Shown here piece after piece: positions 8,357 through 17,078 of a DNA stretch of 64,000 nt; the first letter of the stretch is position 1, and the number at the start of each line of letters is the position of its first letter. A program made the position numbers and the translations under genes. This DNA is from CAVYVZ01 sp963772065. Its GTDB lineage: Bacteria; Acidobacteriota; Vicinamibacteria; Vicinamibacterales; UBA2999. A model generated the notes under the pieces. It did no database searches and was not told the origin of the DNA. It worked only from the letters and a program-made list of their open reading frames with translations. Location of the stretch: the NCBI GenBank assembly GCA_963772065.1, contig CAVYVZ010000004.1:62001-126000 (forward strand), given 5' to 3'.

Positions 8357-8713
8357 ATGGATCTTGGGCTTCCCACACTTCGCGGCCTTGACGAGCTCGA
8401 GCGGACGCTGACCAACTCGCACGACCGTCCCGTTCTGCTCTTCAAGCACAGCTTCACCTGTGGCGTTTCCGCCGAAGCGTTGGACGAGCTCCGCTCGCAC
8501 ATCGAGGAGAGCCCCTCGGCGACCGTTCAGTACGCGATGGTCACTGTGCAGACCCATCGTGAGGTCTGCGACACCATCAGCGAACGGCTGGGCATCCGGC
8601 ACGAAACGCCCCAGGCGATTCTGGTGCGCGCTGGTCGCGCCATTTGGTCGGCGTCACACTTCCGCGTGAACGCCGAGGAGATTCAGAAGGCACTCGCGAC
8701 CGCCTCGTCATAG
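8357..8713 (+). CDS. ytxJ: YtxJ-like monothiol bacilliredoxin-type protein
   Basis: 118-residue thioredoxin-fold protein. The active-site motif FKHSFTCGVSAEAL (Cys at about 35) matches the YtxJ family, where the single Cys is thought to remove bacillithiol from mixed disulfides in the cytoplasm. Later fold elements are VCDTISERLGIRHETPQAIL with the conserved cis-Pro and a final Arg-rich strand. No signal peptide is visible. Bacillithiol use in Acidobacteria is known from some genomes, but no bshABC gene is visible here. It overlaps the convergent flavoprotein gene by 6 bp. Confidence 0.88.
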   Translation: MDLGLPTLRGLDELERTLTNSHDRPVLLFKHSFTCGVSAEALDELRSHIEESPSATVQYAMVTVQTHREVCDTISERLGIRHETPQAILVRAGRAIWSASHFRVNAEEIQKALATASS

Positions 8714-9955
8714 ATCGCTCGCGAGCGCCTTTCCTGCCACCCATCCGCTCGCCCACGCCCACTGGAAATTGAATCCGCCGATCCGTCCGTCGGCGTCGAG
8801 AATCTCGCCGACGAGGAAGAGTCGCGGGCAGACGCGCGATTCCATCGTTCGCGGATCGATCTCCGTGAGCGGCACGCCACCAGCGGTGACCTCGGCGTGC
8901 TGATAGCCGCGCGTGTCACGCACATCGATCCGGGTGTCGAGGAGCGTTCGCACGAGCGCCCTGCGATCGTCGCGCGATAGATGCGCCAGCCTCGTGCCGG
9001 GCTCGATGCCGGCGAGACCAACCCACGCTTCGGCAACCGACGCGGGCAGACGCGACGCCATCACTCCGGCGACATCCGCGCGGGGGCGTACGACGGCTTC
9101 GTCCAGCATCCATCGCTCGAGGTTCTCGAACGTCGCCTCGGGCACGACGCTCACGCGCACGTCGGCGCGCCGCTCATCGAGCACCGCGCGCGCCCAGTGC
9201 CGCGACGCGTTCAGCACGACCGGGCCGCTCGCACCGAAGTGCGTCCAGAGCAGCGCTCCGATAAGACGCGATGGACGCTCGCTGTCGCTTCGCACGGTCA
9301 CCGCCGCGGGATGAGAGACGCCCGACAACGCCGCCAGACGCGCGTCATCGAAGAGAAGCGGCACGAGGGCCGGCGTCGTCGCCACGTGACCGTGCCCGAG
9401 CTGCCGTGCGATCTCGTAACCGAAACCGTCACTTCCCGACTTGGGCAGTGACCGCCCGCCCGTCGCGAGCACCACTGCGCGCGCCGACCAACTCCCGTGC
9501 GACGTGTCGACCTCGAAGCCGGCGCGCGTCCGTCGTACGCCGGTAACACGCTCGCCCGCGCGCAGGTGGATCCCGCGCCGCGTCATCTCCTGGAGCAACG
9601 CATCGAGGACAGTGCGCGCGCGGTTGGTGGTTGGAAACAGCTTGCCGTCGGGCTCCTCGTGAAGGACGACGTCGAGATCAGCGAAGAACTCAACGGCGCG
9701 CGTGGAAGGGAACGCGCGGAGCACATCGCGAATGACGCGCTGCGGCCCTCCCCAGAAATCGCGCTCCGTCACGTCACGGTTCGTGACATTGCACCGGCCG
9801 CCGCCGCTGATCAGTATCTTGGCGCCAGGCGTGCGCGCGCCGTCGAGGCACACAATCCTCGCGTCTGGCGCATGGCGTGCGCACGAAATCCCGGCCATGA
9901 CGCCGGCGGCACCCGCGCCGACAATGACCACGTCAGCCGTTTCGCGGAAGCTCAT
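8708..9955 (-). CDS. HI0933-like (YhiN family) FAD flavoprotein
   Basis: 415 residues from ATG 9955 (MSFRETADVVIVGAGAAGVM). The N-terminal FAD-binding GxGxxG element is VIVGAGAAGVMAG, followed by GGGRCNVTNRD, the HI0933/YhiN signature. VVLATGGRSLPKSGSDGFGY and the C-terminal ETRTMESRVCPRLFLVGEI with GGFNFQWAWASGWVAGKAL complete the two-dinucleotide fold. Family members are NAD(P)H/FAD oxidoreductases of poorly known substrate, some annotated as aminoacetone oxidase; the cytoplasm is the expected location. The open frame extends to 9997, but ATG 9955 aligns with the conserved start. Confidence 0.9.
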   Translation of the reverse strand: MSFRETADVVIVGAGAAGVMAGISCARHAPDARIVCLDGARTPGAKILISGGGRCNVTNRDVTERDFWGGPQRVIRDVLRAFPSTRAVEFFADLDVVLHEEPDGKLFPTTNRARTVLDALLQEMTRRGIHLRAGERVTGVRRTRAGFEVDTSHGSWSARAVVLATGGRSLPKSGSDGFGYEIARQLGHGHVATTPALVPLLFDDARLAALSGVSHPAAVTVRSDSERPSRLIGALLWTHFGASGPVVLNASRHWARAVLDERRADVRVSVVPEATFENLERWMLDEAVVRPRADVAGVMASRLPASVAEAWVGLAGIEPGTRLAHLSRDDRRALVRTLLDTRIDVRDTRGYQHAEVTAGGVPLTEIDPRTMESRVCPRLFLVGEILDADGRIGGFNFQWAWASGWVAGKALASDL

Positions 9956-10071
9956 CGATCGATACGGCTCGGGTGAAAGGGCACACGACGTGCACATTAC
10001 ATCGGTGCGGACGCGGTGCCCGGATCCGCCTGTGGACCCGTCCAGTGTCGAGAGAAACGAGGAGGAGATCG

Positions 10072-10857
10072 ATGAAACGGGTGAAACTGATCGCGACCGC
10101 GTGCGTGATGGCCATGCTTGCGGTGCTGACGTTGAATGTGGCCGCGCAGAACACGAACGAGCGCACGTTCCTCACGTTCAGCAGCGCCGTCGAGCTGCCG
10201 GGCGTGACCCTGCAACCCGGCACGTACCTATTCAAGCTGGCGGATTCGCCATCGAACCGCCATATCGTGCAGGTGTTCAGCCAGGACGAGAAACAAGTCC
10301 ACGCCACTATTCTCGCCGTACCGGCCGAACGGCTCGACGTCACGGGCGAGACCGTGGTGACGTTCCGCGAGACTGGCGAAGGCGCGATGCCAGCGGTGCA
10401 ATACTGGTACTACCCTGGCGACAAGATTGGACACGAGTTCGTCTATCCCAAGGACCAGGCGATGAAAATCGCAAAGCGCACCGGCCAGAACGTCCTCTCG
10501 ATGGACGGCGAGGTGGCGAGCTCGGGCACGACGGTGAGCTCGACGGGCCCCGATGGGCAGGTGTCGGAGTGGAAGCGCGAAGAGGCGCCGAAGGCCGAGG
10601 CGTCGGCAACGCCGAAGCCCTCGGAGGAAACGGTAGCCCCGAGGGAAGAGACGCGGAATCCTGAAACGGAATCGCCGCCGGCCGAGCCAAGCGCTTCGGC
10701 CACCGCTGGTCAGACTTCCGCCAGCGAGCGGTCCGCGATCGGCACCGCGGGACGGGCGAGCGAGCTTCCGCGGACGGCAAGCCCGCTTCCGCTCAGCGCG
10801 CTCATCGGCCTGCTCTCGTTGGGCGGGGCGGTGGCTTTGCGCCGCGGGCGCCGGTAG
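10072..10857 (+). CDS. Secreted protein with LPxTA sortase-type C-terminal signal
   Basis: 261 residues. ATG 10072 has a strong ribosome site, GAGGAGGAGAT. It encodes a signal peptide (MKRVKLIATACVMAMLAVLT, cleavage near VAA-QN), then a beta domain (about 25-140) with PGVTLQPGTYLFKLADS and a Pro/Glu/Ser/Thr-rich linker. The tail is LPRTA at about 232-236, a 19-residue hydrophobic span and a RRGRR end. This is the layout of a sortase sorting signal (LPxTG variant). The sortase gene two positions downstream is the likely processing enzyme, so the protein is probably tethered at the outer surface or periplasm. The function of the beta domain is unknown. Confidence 0.85.
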   Translation: MKRVKLIATACVMAMLAVLTLNVAAQNTNERTFLTFSSAVELPGVTLQPGTYLFKLADSPSNRHIVQVFSQDEKQVHATILAVPAERLDVTGETVVTFRETGEGAMPAVQYWYYPGDKIGHEFVYPKDQAMKIAKRTGQNVLSMDGEVASSGTTVSSTGPDGQVSEWKREEAPKAEASATPKPSEETVAPREETRNPETESPPAEPSASATAGQTSASERSAIGTAGRASELPRTASPLPLSALIGLLSLGGAVALRRGRR

Positions 10858-10872
10858 CAATTCCCGGCTCAT

Positions 10873-10923
10873 GGCTTACGGCTCATGGTTCACGGCCCTG
10901 TACGGGGCCCTGAGCCGTAAGCC
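10873..10923. repeat. Mirrored heptamer repeat forming a hairpin (element B1)
   Basis: Perfect 13-bp inverted repeat GGCTTACGGCTCA (10873-10885) and TGAGCCGTAAGCC (10911-10923), with an inner GGCCC/GGGCC stem. The right arm continues to about 10937 as degenerate 7-bp units (GCCGTAA, GCCTTAA, GTCTTGA). It lies between the LPxTA gene and the VWA gene. The same unit sequence recurs at 24119-24241. Confidence 0.85.
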
Positions 10924-10953
10924 TTAAGTCTTGAGCCGTCCGTGGAGCTACGC

Positions 10954-11877
10954 ATGCGTAACGTGGGGTCAGGAGTGCTGTTCCTATCGGCCGTGGTCTA
11001 TGCGGCGGCGCTCGTGGCTCAGGATCCCGCAGCACCTGTTTTCACGTCCCATAGCGACATCGTCCAGCTCCACGTCAACGTGTTCGACGGCAATTCCGAC
11101 GCGGTACCAGCGCTGACGAAGGAGAATTTCCTCGTCTTCGAAGACGGCCGCGTTCAGGACATCACATTCTTCAGCAGTGAAGATGTTCCCGTCGCTGCCG
11201 GGCTCGTGCTCGACAACAGCAGCAGCATGATCTCGAAAGGTCGACTCGCGGTGGCCGGCGCCATGGCGTTCGCGGACACGAGCCACCCGGAGGACGAGCT
11301 CTTCACCATCCACTTCAACGAGCACGTGCGGTTTGGGCTTCCGCAGTCGCTCGCCTTCACACCCAGCAGGCCGGTCCTCCGCAATGCACTGTCGGCGGCG
11401 CGAGCCGGAGGAAAGACTGCGCTCCACGATGCGGTGATTACAGCGCTCGATCATGTCGAGAAGGCCGGTCACCAGAAGCACGCGATCATCGTGTTGAGCG
11501 ACGGCGACGACAACGCGAGCACACGCAGCCGCAACGAGATGTACGAGCGCGCCACGCAAAGCGACGCCATCATCTATACGGTCGCGGTGAACGATCCCCG
11601 CCACGGCGGCGATGGCGATCCTGCCGTGCTGAGGCGGCTCGCGCAGATTGGCGGTGGGCTCGCCTACTTCCCCGATTCCGATCAGGAGACCGTGGCCGCC
11701 TTCACCGAAGTCGCCGAGAACATCCGGCGGGGGTACAGCATCGGGTACTCGCCTACCAACACCGCGCGCGATGGCCGATGGCGGAACGTCAAGGTCATGG
11801 TTCGCGCTCCTGGGAAGAGACTTTCCACGCGTGCTCGCGATGGCTACACGGCGCCAGGTCCACACAGCGCCCGGTAA
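10954..11877 (+). CDS. VWA domain protein (VWFA-related acidobacterial type)
   Basis: 307 residues from ATG 10954, beginning MRNVGSGVLFLSAVVYAAAL, a signal peptide ending near AAALVAQ. Residues about 30-85 (VNVFDGNSDAVPALTKENFL, VFEDGRVQDITFF) are the N-terminal beta domain typical of the VWFA-related acidobacterial family. The VWA domain (about 88-290) has the MIDAS motif LDNSSSM (DxSxS), then GGKTALHDAV and VLSDGDDNAS, so metal binding looks intact. Such proteins are secreted and presumed adhesive or protein-binding. It lies between the LPxTA protein and the sortase in one direction, and the sortase start overlaps its end. Confidence 0.92.
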   Translation: MRNVGSGVLFLSAVVYAAALVAQDPAAPVFTSHSDIVQLHVNVFDGNSDAVPALTKENFLVFEDGRVQDITFFSSEDVPVAAGLVLDNSSSMISKGRLAVAGAMAFADTSHPEDELFTIHFNEHVRFGLPQSLAFTPSRPVLRNALSAARAGGKTALHDAVITALDHVEKAGHQKHAIIVLSDGDDNASTRSRNEMYERATQSDAIIYTVAVNDPRHGGDGDPAVLRRLAQIGGGLAYFPDSDQETVAAFTEVAENIRRGYSIGYSPTNTARDGRWRNVKVMVRAPGKRLSTRARDGYTAPGPHSAR

Positions 11878-12505
11878 CGCATGGGGGCCGCTTCCCCCGC
11901 ATGCATCGGCGCGCCGGAGGCCCGCCGTGGTGCGATGGCTCGAGCGGCTGCTCCTCGTGATCGCCGTCGCGTGCCTCGGCTACTACGCCTTCGCGTCCGC
12001 GGAAACCCTGCTCTATCAAGCCTATGAAGAACGCGAGCTCGACGCGATTCTCGCATCGTCCAATCGACCGGACGTGGTCCCGGCAACACGCACGAACCGC
12101 GTGCTGCGCCGAGGGCAGACCGTCGGTCGCATCGAGATCCCGCGGCTTGGCGTTTCCGCCATCATCAAAGCTGGTACGGACGCGCGCACGCTGCAGCTGG
12201 CCGTGGGGCACATCCCCGGAACCTCGTTGCCGGGCGAACCGGGCAATGTCGGCCTGGCCGGCCACCGCGATACTTTTTTCCGGCGCCTCCGCATGATCGC
12301 GCCCGATGACGAGATAAAGGTCACGACACCGGAAGGCGTGTTCAGCTATCGCGTGGCACGCACCGATGTCGTGGAGCCTGATGACGTCTGGGTGCTGGAA
12401 CCTACCGATTACTCCGCCCTGACGCTGGTAACCTGCTACCCCTTCACATATGTAGGATCAGCGCCCCAGCGTTTCATCGTCCGTGCATTGGAGTCTGACC
12501 CTTAG
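11840..12505 (+). CDS. Sortase (probably class D-like)
   Basis: 221 residues from ATG 11840, which overlaps the VWA gene by 38 bp; GTG 11927 is an alternative start. One N-terminal membrane helix (WLERLLLVIAVACLGYYAFA) precedes the sortase barrel. The catalytic His lies in GLAGHRDTFFRRLRM, the catalytic Cys in TLVTCYPF (TLxTC motif), and the Arg in QRFIVRAL. Sortases cut LPxT-type signals and join the protein to a surface nucleophile; the LPRTA protein upstream is the obvious substrate. The acceptor in a Gram-negative cell is unknown. The gene end overlaps the convergent TonB receptor gene by 4 bp. Confidence 0.93.
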   Translation: MATRRQVHTAPGNAWGPLPPHASARRRPAVVRWLERLLLVIAVACLGYYAFASAETLLYQAYEERELDAILASSNRPDVVPATRTNRVLRRGQTVGRIEIPRLGVSAIIKAGTDARTLQLAVGHIPGTSLPGEPGNVGLAGHRDTFFRRLRMIAPDDEIKVTTPEGVFSYRVARTDVVEPDDVWVLEPTDYSALTLVTCYPFTYVGSAPQRFIVRALESDP

Positions 12506-15465
12506 AACCTCACACCAACCGCGAATCTCGCGGCGCGAGGAGGCTGATATGCGAAGCGGCTGGCCGCGCGGCCGAACTGCGGGCCGACGTCCCAGTGCAC
12601 GCCCTGCACGGGCGTCTCGGTGAACGGGTTGAACCGCTGAAACCGGGTTGGCGCGTTCGACGCTGTCAGAACAGACTGATCCAGAAGGAACGCGTTCACC
12701 AGCTTTGACTGATCGAACACGTTCATCACTTCGCCTTTCGCGAAGAGCGAGATGCGGCGCGGGCCGCCGAAGCGGTATTCGTAGGTGACTGCGAGGTCCG
12801 TGCGCGTGCTTGACGGCGTGCGGAACTCATCGCGCGCCGTGAAGTAGTACTGCGCGGCGGTCAACGGCGTGACGTACGCCAGCCCGGGGCGATACGAGGA
12901 CGGATCGATGTTGCCAACGGCGCCGTACGGAGTGCCCGAATCGATCGACAGCAGCGCGCCAAGGCTGACGCCTCCAAAGCGCTCAGAGACGGGTATCTGC
13001 CATATCCCCCACACCCGGCCCTTGTGGCGCTGATCGCCCATCAGGCTGCCGGAGGGATAGTTCCATTGCTCTTCTCGATACTCCGGGTAGAGCGCCGGCT
13101 GCACGGGAACCGGTCCTGCGCCCTCGTTCTCGCCGTCGAAGTTGCCCCAGACGCGCGACAGCGTATACGCCGCGTTGACGTCCACACGCGTCGCGGGCCG
13201 CCAGGTGAACAGCGTGTTGAGCGCGGCATAGCGCCGCTCGACATCATCGGTGTTCTCGATGACGCGCACGTCGAGGCTGCGCCCGTTCGACGCGACGGCC
13301 GCGAGCGTCACCGGATCCACCATCGTCCTGCCGGTCGTCATGTCGGCGCGCATCGCGTAGAAGTCGTTGAAGTCGCGGTAGACGACGTCGGCGCGCACGA
13401 GGGCGCGGGCGCCGAGCTGTCGCGTGACGCCGCCCGTCAGCTCGCTGGCGCTCGGCGACAGGAGGGTCCCGGGAATCGTGACGTTCACGCCGGGCAGGCT
13501 CACCGCGACGATCGGCCGCGTCGTGCCGCCGTTGGCATTGAACCAGTCGAAGACGGTGCGGATCGCCTGCTCACGCGTGAGGAGTGGCGCCGCCGGGTCG
13601 AGGTTCACCTGCGGCCCGGTGTAGGCGTACTGCAGCGTCGTGGGGTTGCCCGCAATTGAGGCACCGTTGGCGATCGTGGCGTTCTGGGCCGCCGCGTAGA
13701 CGGCGTAGCCCCCGTTGACGGTCCACGCTCCTCCGCCGGTGGGATCCCACGTGACGCCGAGGCGCGGGCTGATCTTGCGGCCGTCGGCAACGGTGGCGCC
13801 TGCGGAATCCCGGCCCTGATTCTGGTCGAGCCGTACGCCGAGATTCAGGGTCACGCGGTCGGTCCAGCGCCACACGTCGTTGGCAAAGACCGCGTGCGAG
13901 CGGAGGTTCGAGCCTTCCGTCGCCACCAGAATCGGGTTCCACTGGATGATCGTGCTGCGCCCGTCGTTGTTGAAGACCGGGAACACATCGCCGTCGCGCA
14001 GGATGGCCGTTGTGCCGATGATGCGGTATCCGCTGCCCGACTGGTGATTGTCGGCGGCGCGCCGGTCGTTGAACGTGTCGTAACCGAACACGACGTTGTG
14101 CGATCCCCAGCGGCCGGTCGAGAGAAACCACGACCCCTTGACCAGCAGGTCGCTGTTGTCGCGCTCCTCGGTGCGGCACACGCCGCAGAAGGTCGGCGAG
14201 TTGTAACGGGCGCCGCGCTGGTTGTCGATGAGCAATGTGCCGCGGACGAGGTCCGTGTACATCGAGCCCGCGCCCATGGCGGAACCCTCGCGCGCGGCAT
14301 ACTGAGCCTCGACAAAGAACGATCGCCCGAAGATCCCGTTGTAGTTGAGGCCCAGCAATCTCTCTGGATCGGTGCGGTGCGTCAGGCTGTCGAGGTCGAG
14401 GATGTTCGTCGTGAACGCGTCTCCGTCGGTGACGGTCTTTCTGAACAGATACGACCCGCGAACCGTGTGGCTGGCGTCGAGCGCGTAGGTCGCTTTCCCT
14501 TCGAACCGCTTTTCGTCGCGCACGCGGTCCCAACTGAGGCCGGCAGACGGCGCCTGAAGCGCCCGCGTTTCTTCGACCAGCCGCCCCGCCGTGAAGAACC
14601 ACAGGCGATCGCGCAGCGCCGGGCCGCCGAAGGTGTACTCGTACGTCGGAATCAACGTGTCGGTCTTCGTCTCGTTCAGCGGCGTGCGGCTGCGCCAATC
14701 GTCGTTGTCGAAAGAGGTCCGCAGGCTGCCGCCGAAGACGTTGCCGCCAGACTTCGTGATCGCGTTCACGATGCCGCCGGTGAATCGACCGAACTCGGCC
14801 GACACGGCGGAGGTGGCAATGGTCGTTTCCTGGATCGCATCCTCGATGTACAGCGAAATCGGCTGGCCGCGAAGGTTCTCGTTGAGCACCACGCCGTTCA
14901 TCAGGAACACGCTGTCGTACGACGTTGCGCCGCCGAGTGACAATACGCCGAGGCCCGTCGCGCGGCTCGTGATGCCGGCTCTCTGCACGCCGGGCGCGAG
15001 CGCGACGGTCGCATCGAGGCCGCGGTTGAGCGGCAGCGCCTCCACCGAGGTCTGGCGAATCGTCGCAGCGGCGGTCGCGTTCCGCGAGACGAGCTCGGCC
15101 ACGGGCGCGTTGACCACAACGTGTGCCGCGACGCCTTCGAGCTCGAGCGCGGCGCTCACGGTCAGCGCTTGCGTCGAAGTGATCCTGACCGTTCGCGTCG
15201 CGCTCTTGAATCCGACCAGTTCGATCGAAACCGAGTAATCACCAGGCGGAAGAAATGCCAGCACGTAGTCGCCGTGCACCGAGGTCACCGTGGTCCGCCC
15301 GCCCTGCAGCGCGGGCGAGACGGCCGTGACGCTGACGCCGGGCAGCACTCCGCCCTGTTGATCGGTGATACGGCCAGCGATGCTGCCGGTCATGTTCCCC
15401 TGCGCGAGCACCGGAACGGTCAGGCCGACGCACACGAGCGCCAGCCAGATGATGCGTGAACGCAT
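12502..15465 (-). CDS. TonB-dependent receptor, Oar-like, with carboxypeptidase-regulatory domain
   Basis: 987 residues from ATG 15465, beginning MRSRIIWLALVCVGLTVPVL, a signal peptide ending at LAQ. Residues about 27-115 form a CarboxypepD_reg-like Ig domain (GSIAGRITDQQGGVLPGVSV). A plug domain follows (about 130-240) with GGRTTVTS-type turns, then the TSAVSAEFGRFTGGIVNAIT motif typical of Oar receptors. The remainder is a long 22-strand barrel with aromatic-ended strands, ending FAVGVRF with a C-terminal Phe. It imports a large substrate across the outer membrane using TonB energy; the substrate is unknown. The open frame extends upstream to 15732, but that part is not receptor-like. Confidence 0.93.
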   Translation of the reverse strand: MRSRIIWLALVCVGLTVPVLAQGNMTGSIAGRITDQQGGVLPGVSVTAVSPALQGGRTTVTSVHGDYVLAFLPPGDYSVSIELVGFKSATRTVRITSTQALTVSAALELEGVAAHVVVNAPVAELVSRNATAAATIRQTSVEALPLNRGLDATVALAPGVQRAGITSRATGLGVLSLGGATSYDSVFLMNGVVLNENLRGQPISLYIEDAIQETTIATSAVSAEFGRFTGGIVNAITKSGGNVFGGSLRTSFDNDDWRSRTPLNETKTDTLIPTYEYTFGGPALRDRLWFFTAGRLVEETRALQAPSAGLSWDRVRDEKRFEGKATYALDASHTVRGSYLFRKTVTDGDAFTTNILDLDSLTHRTDPERLLGLNYNGIFGRSFFVEAQYAAREGSAMGAGSMYTDLVRGTLLIDNQRGARYNSPTFCGVCRTEERDNSDLLVKGSWFLSTGRWGSHNVVFGYDTFNDRRAADNHQSGSGYRIIGTTAILRDGDVFPVFNNDGRSTIIQWNPILVATEGSNLRSHAVFANDVWRWTDRVTLNLGVRLDQNQGRDSAGATVADGRKISPRLGVTWDPTGGGAWTVNGGYAVYAAAQNATIANGASIAGNPTTLQYAYTGPQVNLDPAAPLLTREQAIRTVFDWFNANGGTTRPIVAVSLPGVNVTIPGTLLSPSASELTGGVTRQLGARALVRADVVYRDFNDFYAMRADMTTGRTMVDPVTLAAVASNGRSLDVRVIENTDDVERRYAALNTLFTWRPATRVDVNAAYTLSRVWGNFDGENEGAGPVPVQPALYPEYREEQWNYPSGSLMGDQRHKGRVWGIWQIPVSERFGGVSLGALLSIDSGTPYGAVGNIDPSSYRPGLAYVTPLTAAQYYFTARDEFRTPSSTRTDLAVTYEYRFGGPRRISLFAKGEVMNVFDQSKLVNAFLLDQSVLTASNAPTRFQRFNPFTETPVQGVHWDVGPQFGRAASRFAYQPPRAARFAVGVRF

Positions 15466-15785
15466 AGCTATCGCAACTCCTATATGGAAGGCGCACGAGC
15501 CGAGCGCCATGGCCTTTAGCTCAGCAACCGACATGCCGAGCGGTTTGCGAGGTACCGATGGGTGACGGGCAGGGATTAACGGCGCAAAGTGATCGCTCGC
15601 GTCAGTTCGGTGCACGGACCTGCAACGTGCGCGCGTGCCGCAGTGAGACACCCAATGCCAGTACTGTCGCGGCGGCCCGGCGGGGCTCCGAGGGGCGACC
15701 GACTCTCCGCTAAGATGCGGTTCTGCAAGCACTTAATTTTCGATACGGAATTAAATACAATGAGCCCGGCGCAGGCCGCGACTCG
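15466..15785. other. Divergent intergenic region between TonB receptor and parA
   Basis: 320 bases that must hold promoters for the receptor (leftward) and the ParA gene (rightward). No gene is visible. Most of it is GC-rich without clear structure; the last 55 bases turn sharply AT-rich and contain the palindrome annotated at 15733-15754. Confidence 0.6.
15733..15754. promoter_or_regulatory. AT-rich palindrome upstream of the ParA gene
   Basis: TTAATT-N10-AATTAA in otherwise GC-rich DNA, 31 bases before the ParA start. A near-identical TTAATT-N12-AATTAA precedes the partner ribbon-helix-helix gene at 16639-16662. The pair are good candidates for operator or centromere sites bound by that protein (inference). 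Confidence 0.6.
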
Positions 15786-16574
15786 ATGGTCCTCGGAGTT
15801 CACAATCCAAAGGGTGGTGTCGGGAAGACGACCACCGCCGTCAATGTCGCCGCGGTCCTCGCCGGCACGGGACAGCGAGTCCTCCTGGTGGATCTCGAGG
15901 CCTATGCGGGGGCGTCGATCTCGCTCGGGATCGCTCCCGCCGACCTGCGGCCGTCGATCGCCGACGTGCTGCTGGGCCACATGCGGCCGCAGGACGCGCT
16001 CCGCGCGGTCGCCGCGGTGCCAAACCTCTCGCTCCTCACCGGCTCGCCCGCGTTGACGCAAATCGATCGCGAGCTCGCCGAGATGAAGCGTCCGGAACAG
16101 CGACTCGCCGAGATCGTGCGGCCCCTCAATGCGGCGTTCGACATCATCGTGCTCGACGCCCCGAACGGGTTCTCGCTGCTGTCGCAGAGCGTGCCGTACG
16201 CGGCGCAGCACCTGGTCGTGCCGGTCACGCCGTTCTATCTGCCGCTCGAGGGGCTTGCACAGTATCTGCGGTGGTATCAGGCGCTGCGGACCCGGCGCAC
16301 GGGCCTCGCGACGCTGCTCGGCATCATCCTGACCCAGGTGGACTACCGTGTGCCGGCGACACGCGAGATCGTCGAGATCATCCGGCGACACAATCGCGAC
16401 GGCGTGTTCCGGACGGAAGTGCCGCGCGATTCGCGCGCGATCGAAGCGCCGTCGCACGGCGTGCCGCTGGTGTCGTATGCGCCGCGCAGCCTCGCATCCA
16501 CTGCGTACCGGCGCGTCACGGACGAGATCGTGCGCCGCCTTTCACAGCGCCGGCCTGCACGGAGGCCACACTAA
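15786..16574 (+). CDS. ParA/MinD-type partition ATPase
   Basis: 262 residues. Residues 9-16 are the deviant Walker A motif KGGVGKTT. A' is VLLVDLEAYAGAS, which lacks the usual DxDPQ wording. Walker B-like FDIIVLDAPNGFSLLSQSV follows, and the C-terminal half holds the switch elements up to RRLSQRRPARR. ParA ATPases dimerise on ATP, bind DNA and move cargo (replicons, chemoreceptor arrays, cellulose or carboxysome assemblies). The partner here is the small ribbon-helix-helix protein 139 bp downstream, each gene having its own AT-rich palindrome. There is no ParB, so this is more likely an orphan ParA-RHH module than the chromosomal ParABS system. Confidence 0.9.
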   Translation: MVLGVHNPKGGVGKTTTAVNVAAVLAGTGQRVLLVDLEAYAGASISLGIAPADLRPSIADVLLGHMRPQDALRAVAAVPNLSLLTGSPALTQIDRELAEMKRPEQRLAEIVRPLNAAFDIIVLDAPNGFSLLSQSVPYAAQHLVVPVTPFYLPLEGLAQYLRWYQALRTRRTGLATLLGIILTQVDYRVPATREIVEIIRRHNRDGVFRTEVPRDSRAIEAPSHGVPLVSYAPRSLASTAYRRVTDEIVRRLSQRRPARRPH

Positions 16575-16638
16575 TCGTCTTGAACGGGCGCAGGCGATGC
16601 TTTACTATCATCGCGCGCTCGCCCCGCGTGTTCGGCAT

Positions 16639-16662
16639 TTAATTACGTAACAATTGAATTAA
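16639..16662. promoter_or_regulatory. AT-rich palindrome upstream of the RHH gene
   Basis: TTAATT-N12-AATTAA, 50 bases before the start of the ribbon-helix-helix gene. It shares both half-sites with 15733-15754. Spacing differs by two bases, so if the protein binds the half-sites it would need some flexibility, or the two sites differ in affinity. Confidence 0.6.
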
Positions 16663-16712
16663 TCATCCTAACCGCCTGCCGGCTGCGGGCGCGGTTTACA
16701 GACGGAAAATCG

Positions 16713-17066
16713 ATGGCGACCCGGCCCACAGGGAAACCCAAGCGGATCGGCAAGACCGGCGACGAGATCTTCAGCGGCCCGGGCGGCGATGCGTCGCCCG
16801 CGGCGCCGAAACGGCGCGGCCGGCGGCCGTCGCACACCGAGCATTGGACGAAGGTCACGGTCGTCCTCTTCGACCGCCAGATCGTCTTTCTCGATCGCCT
16901 GAGCGCCGACATCCGCTCGGCGAGCGGGGTCGCCATCAGCCGCGCGCATGTCATCCGCGCGCTCATCGACGCGCTCAGCGAATCGGACCTCGATCTCACC
17001 GGCACGCGATCCGAAGCCGACCTGAAGGCGATCCTCACCGCGCGCCTCGGCCGCTATCGGGTGTAA
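16713..17066 (+). CDS. Ribbon-helix-helix DNA-binding protein, putative ParA partner
   Basis: 117 residues. A basic disordered N-terminus (about 1-45; KPKRIGK, PKRRGRRPSH) precedes a ribbon-helix-helix domain at about 46-95: strand KVTVVLFDRQIVF, helix LDRLSADIRSASG and second helix ISRAHVIRALIDALSES. RHH proteins dimerise and bind palindromic operators; ParA partners of this type (compare Omega or ParG families) bind centromere-like repeats and repress their operon. Position directly after parA and the matching palindromes support that role. It could instead be a stand-alone repressor. Confidence 0.8.
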   Translation: MATRPTGKPKRIGKTGDEIFSGPGGDASPAAPKRRGRRPSHTEHWTKVTVVLFDRQIVFLDRLSADIRSASGVAISRAHVIRALIDALSESDLDLTGTRSEADLKAILTARLGRYRV

Positions 17067-17078
17067 ACTCTCGGCGCC

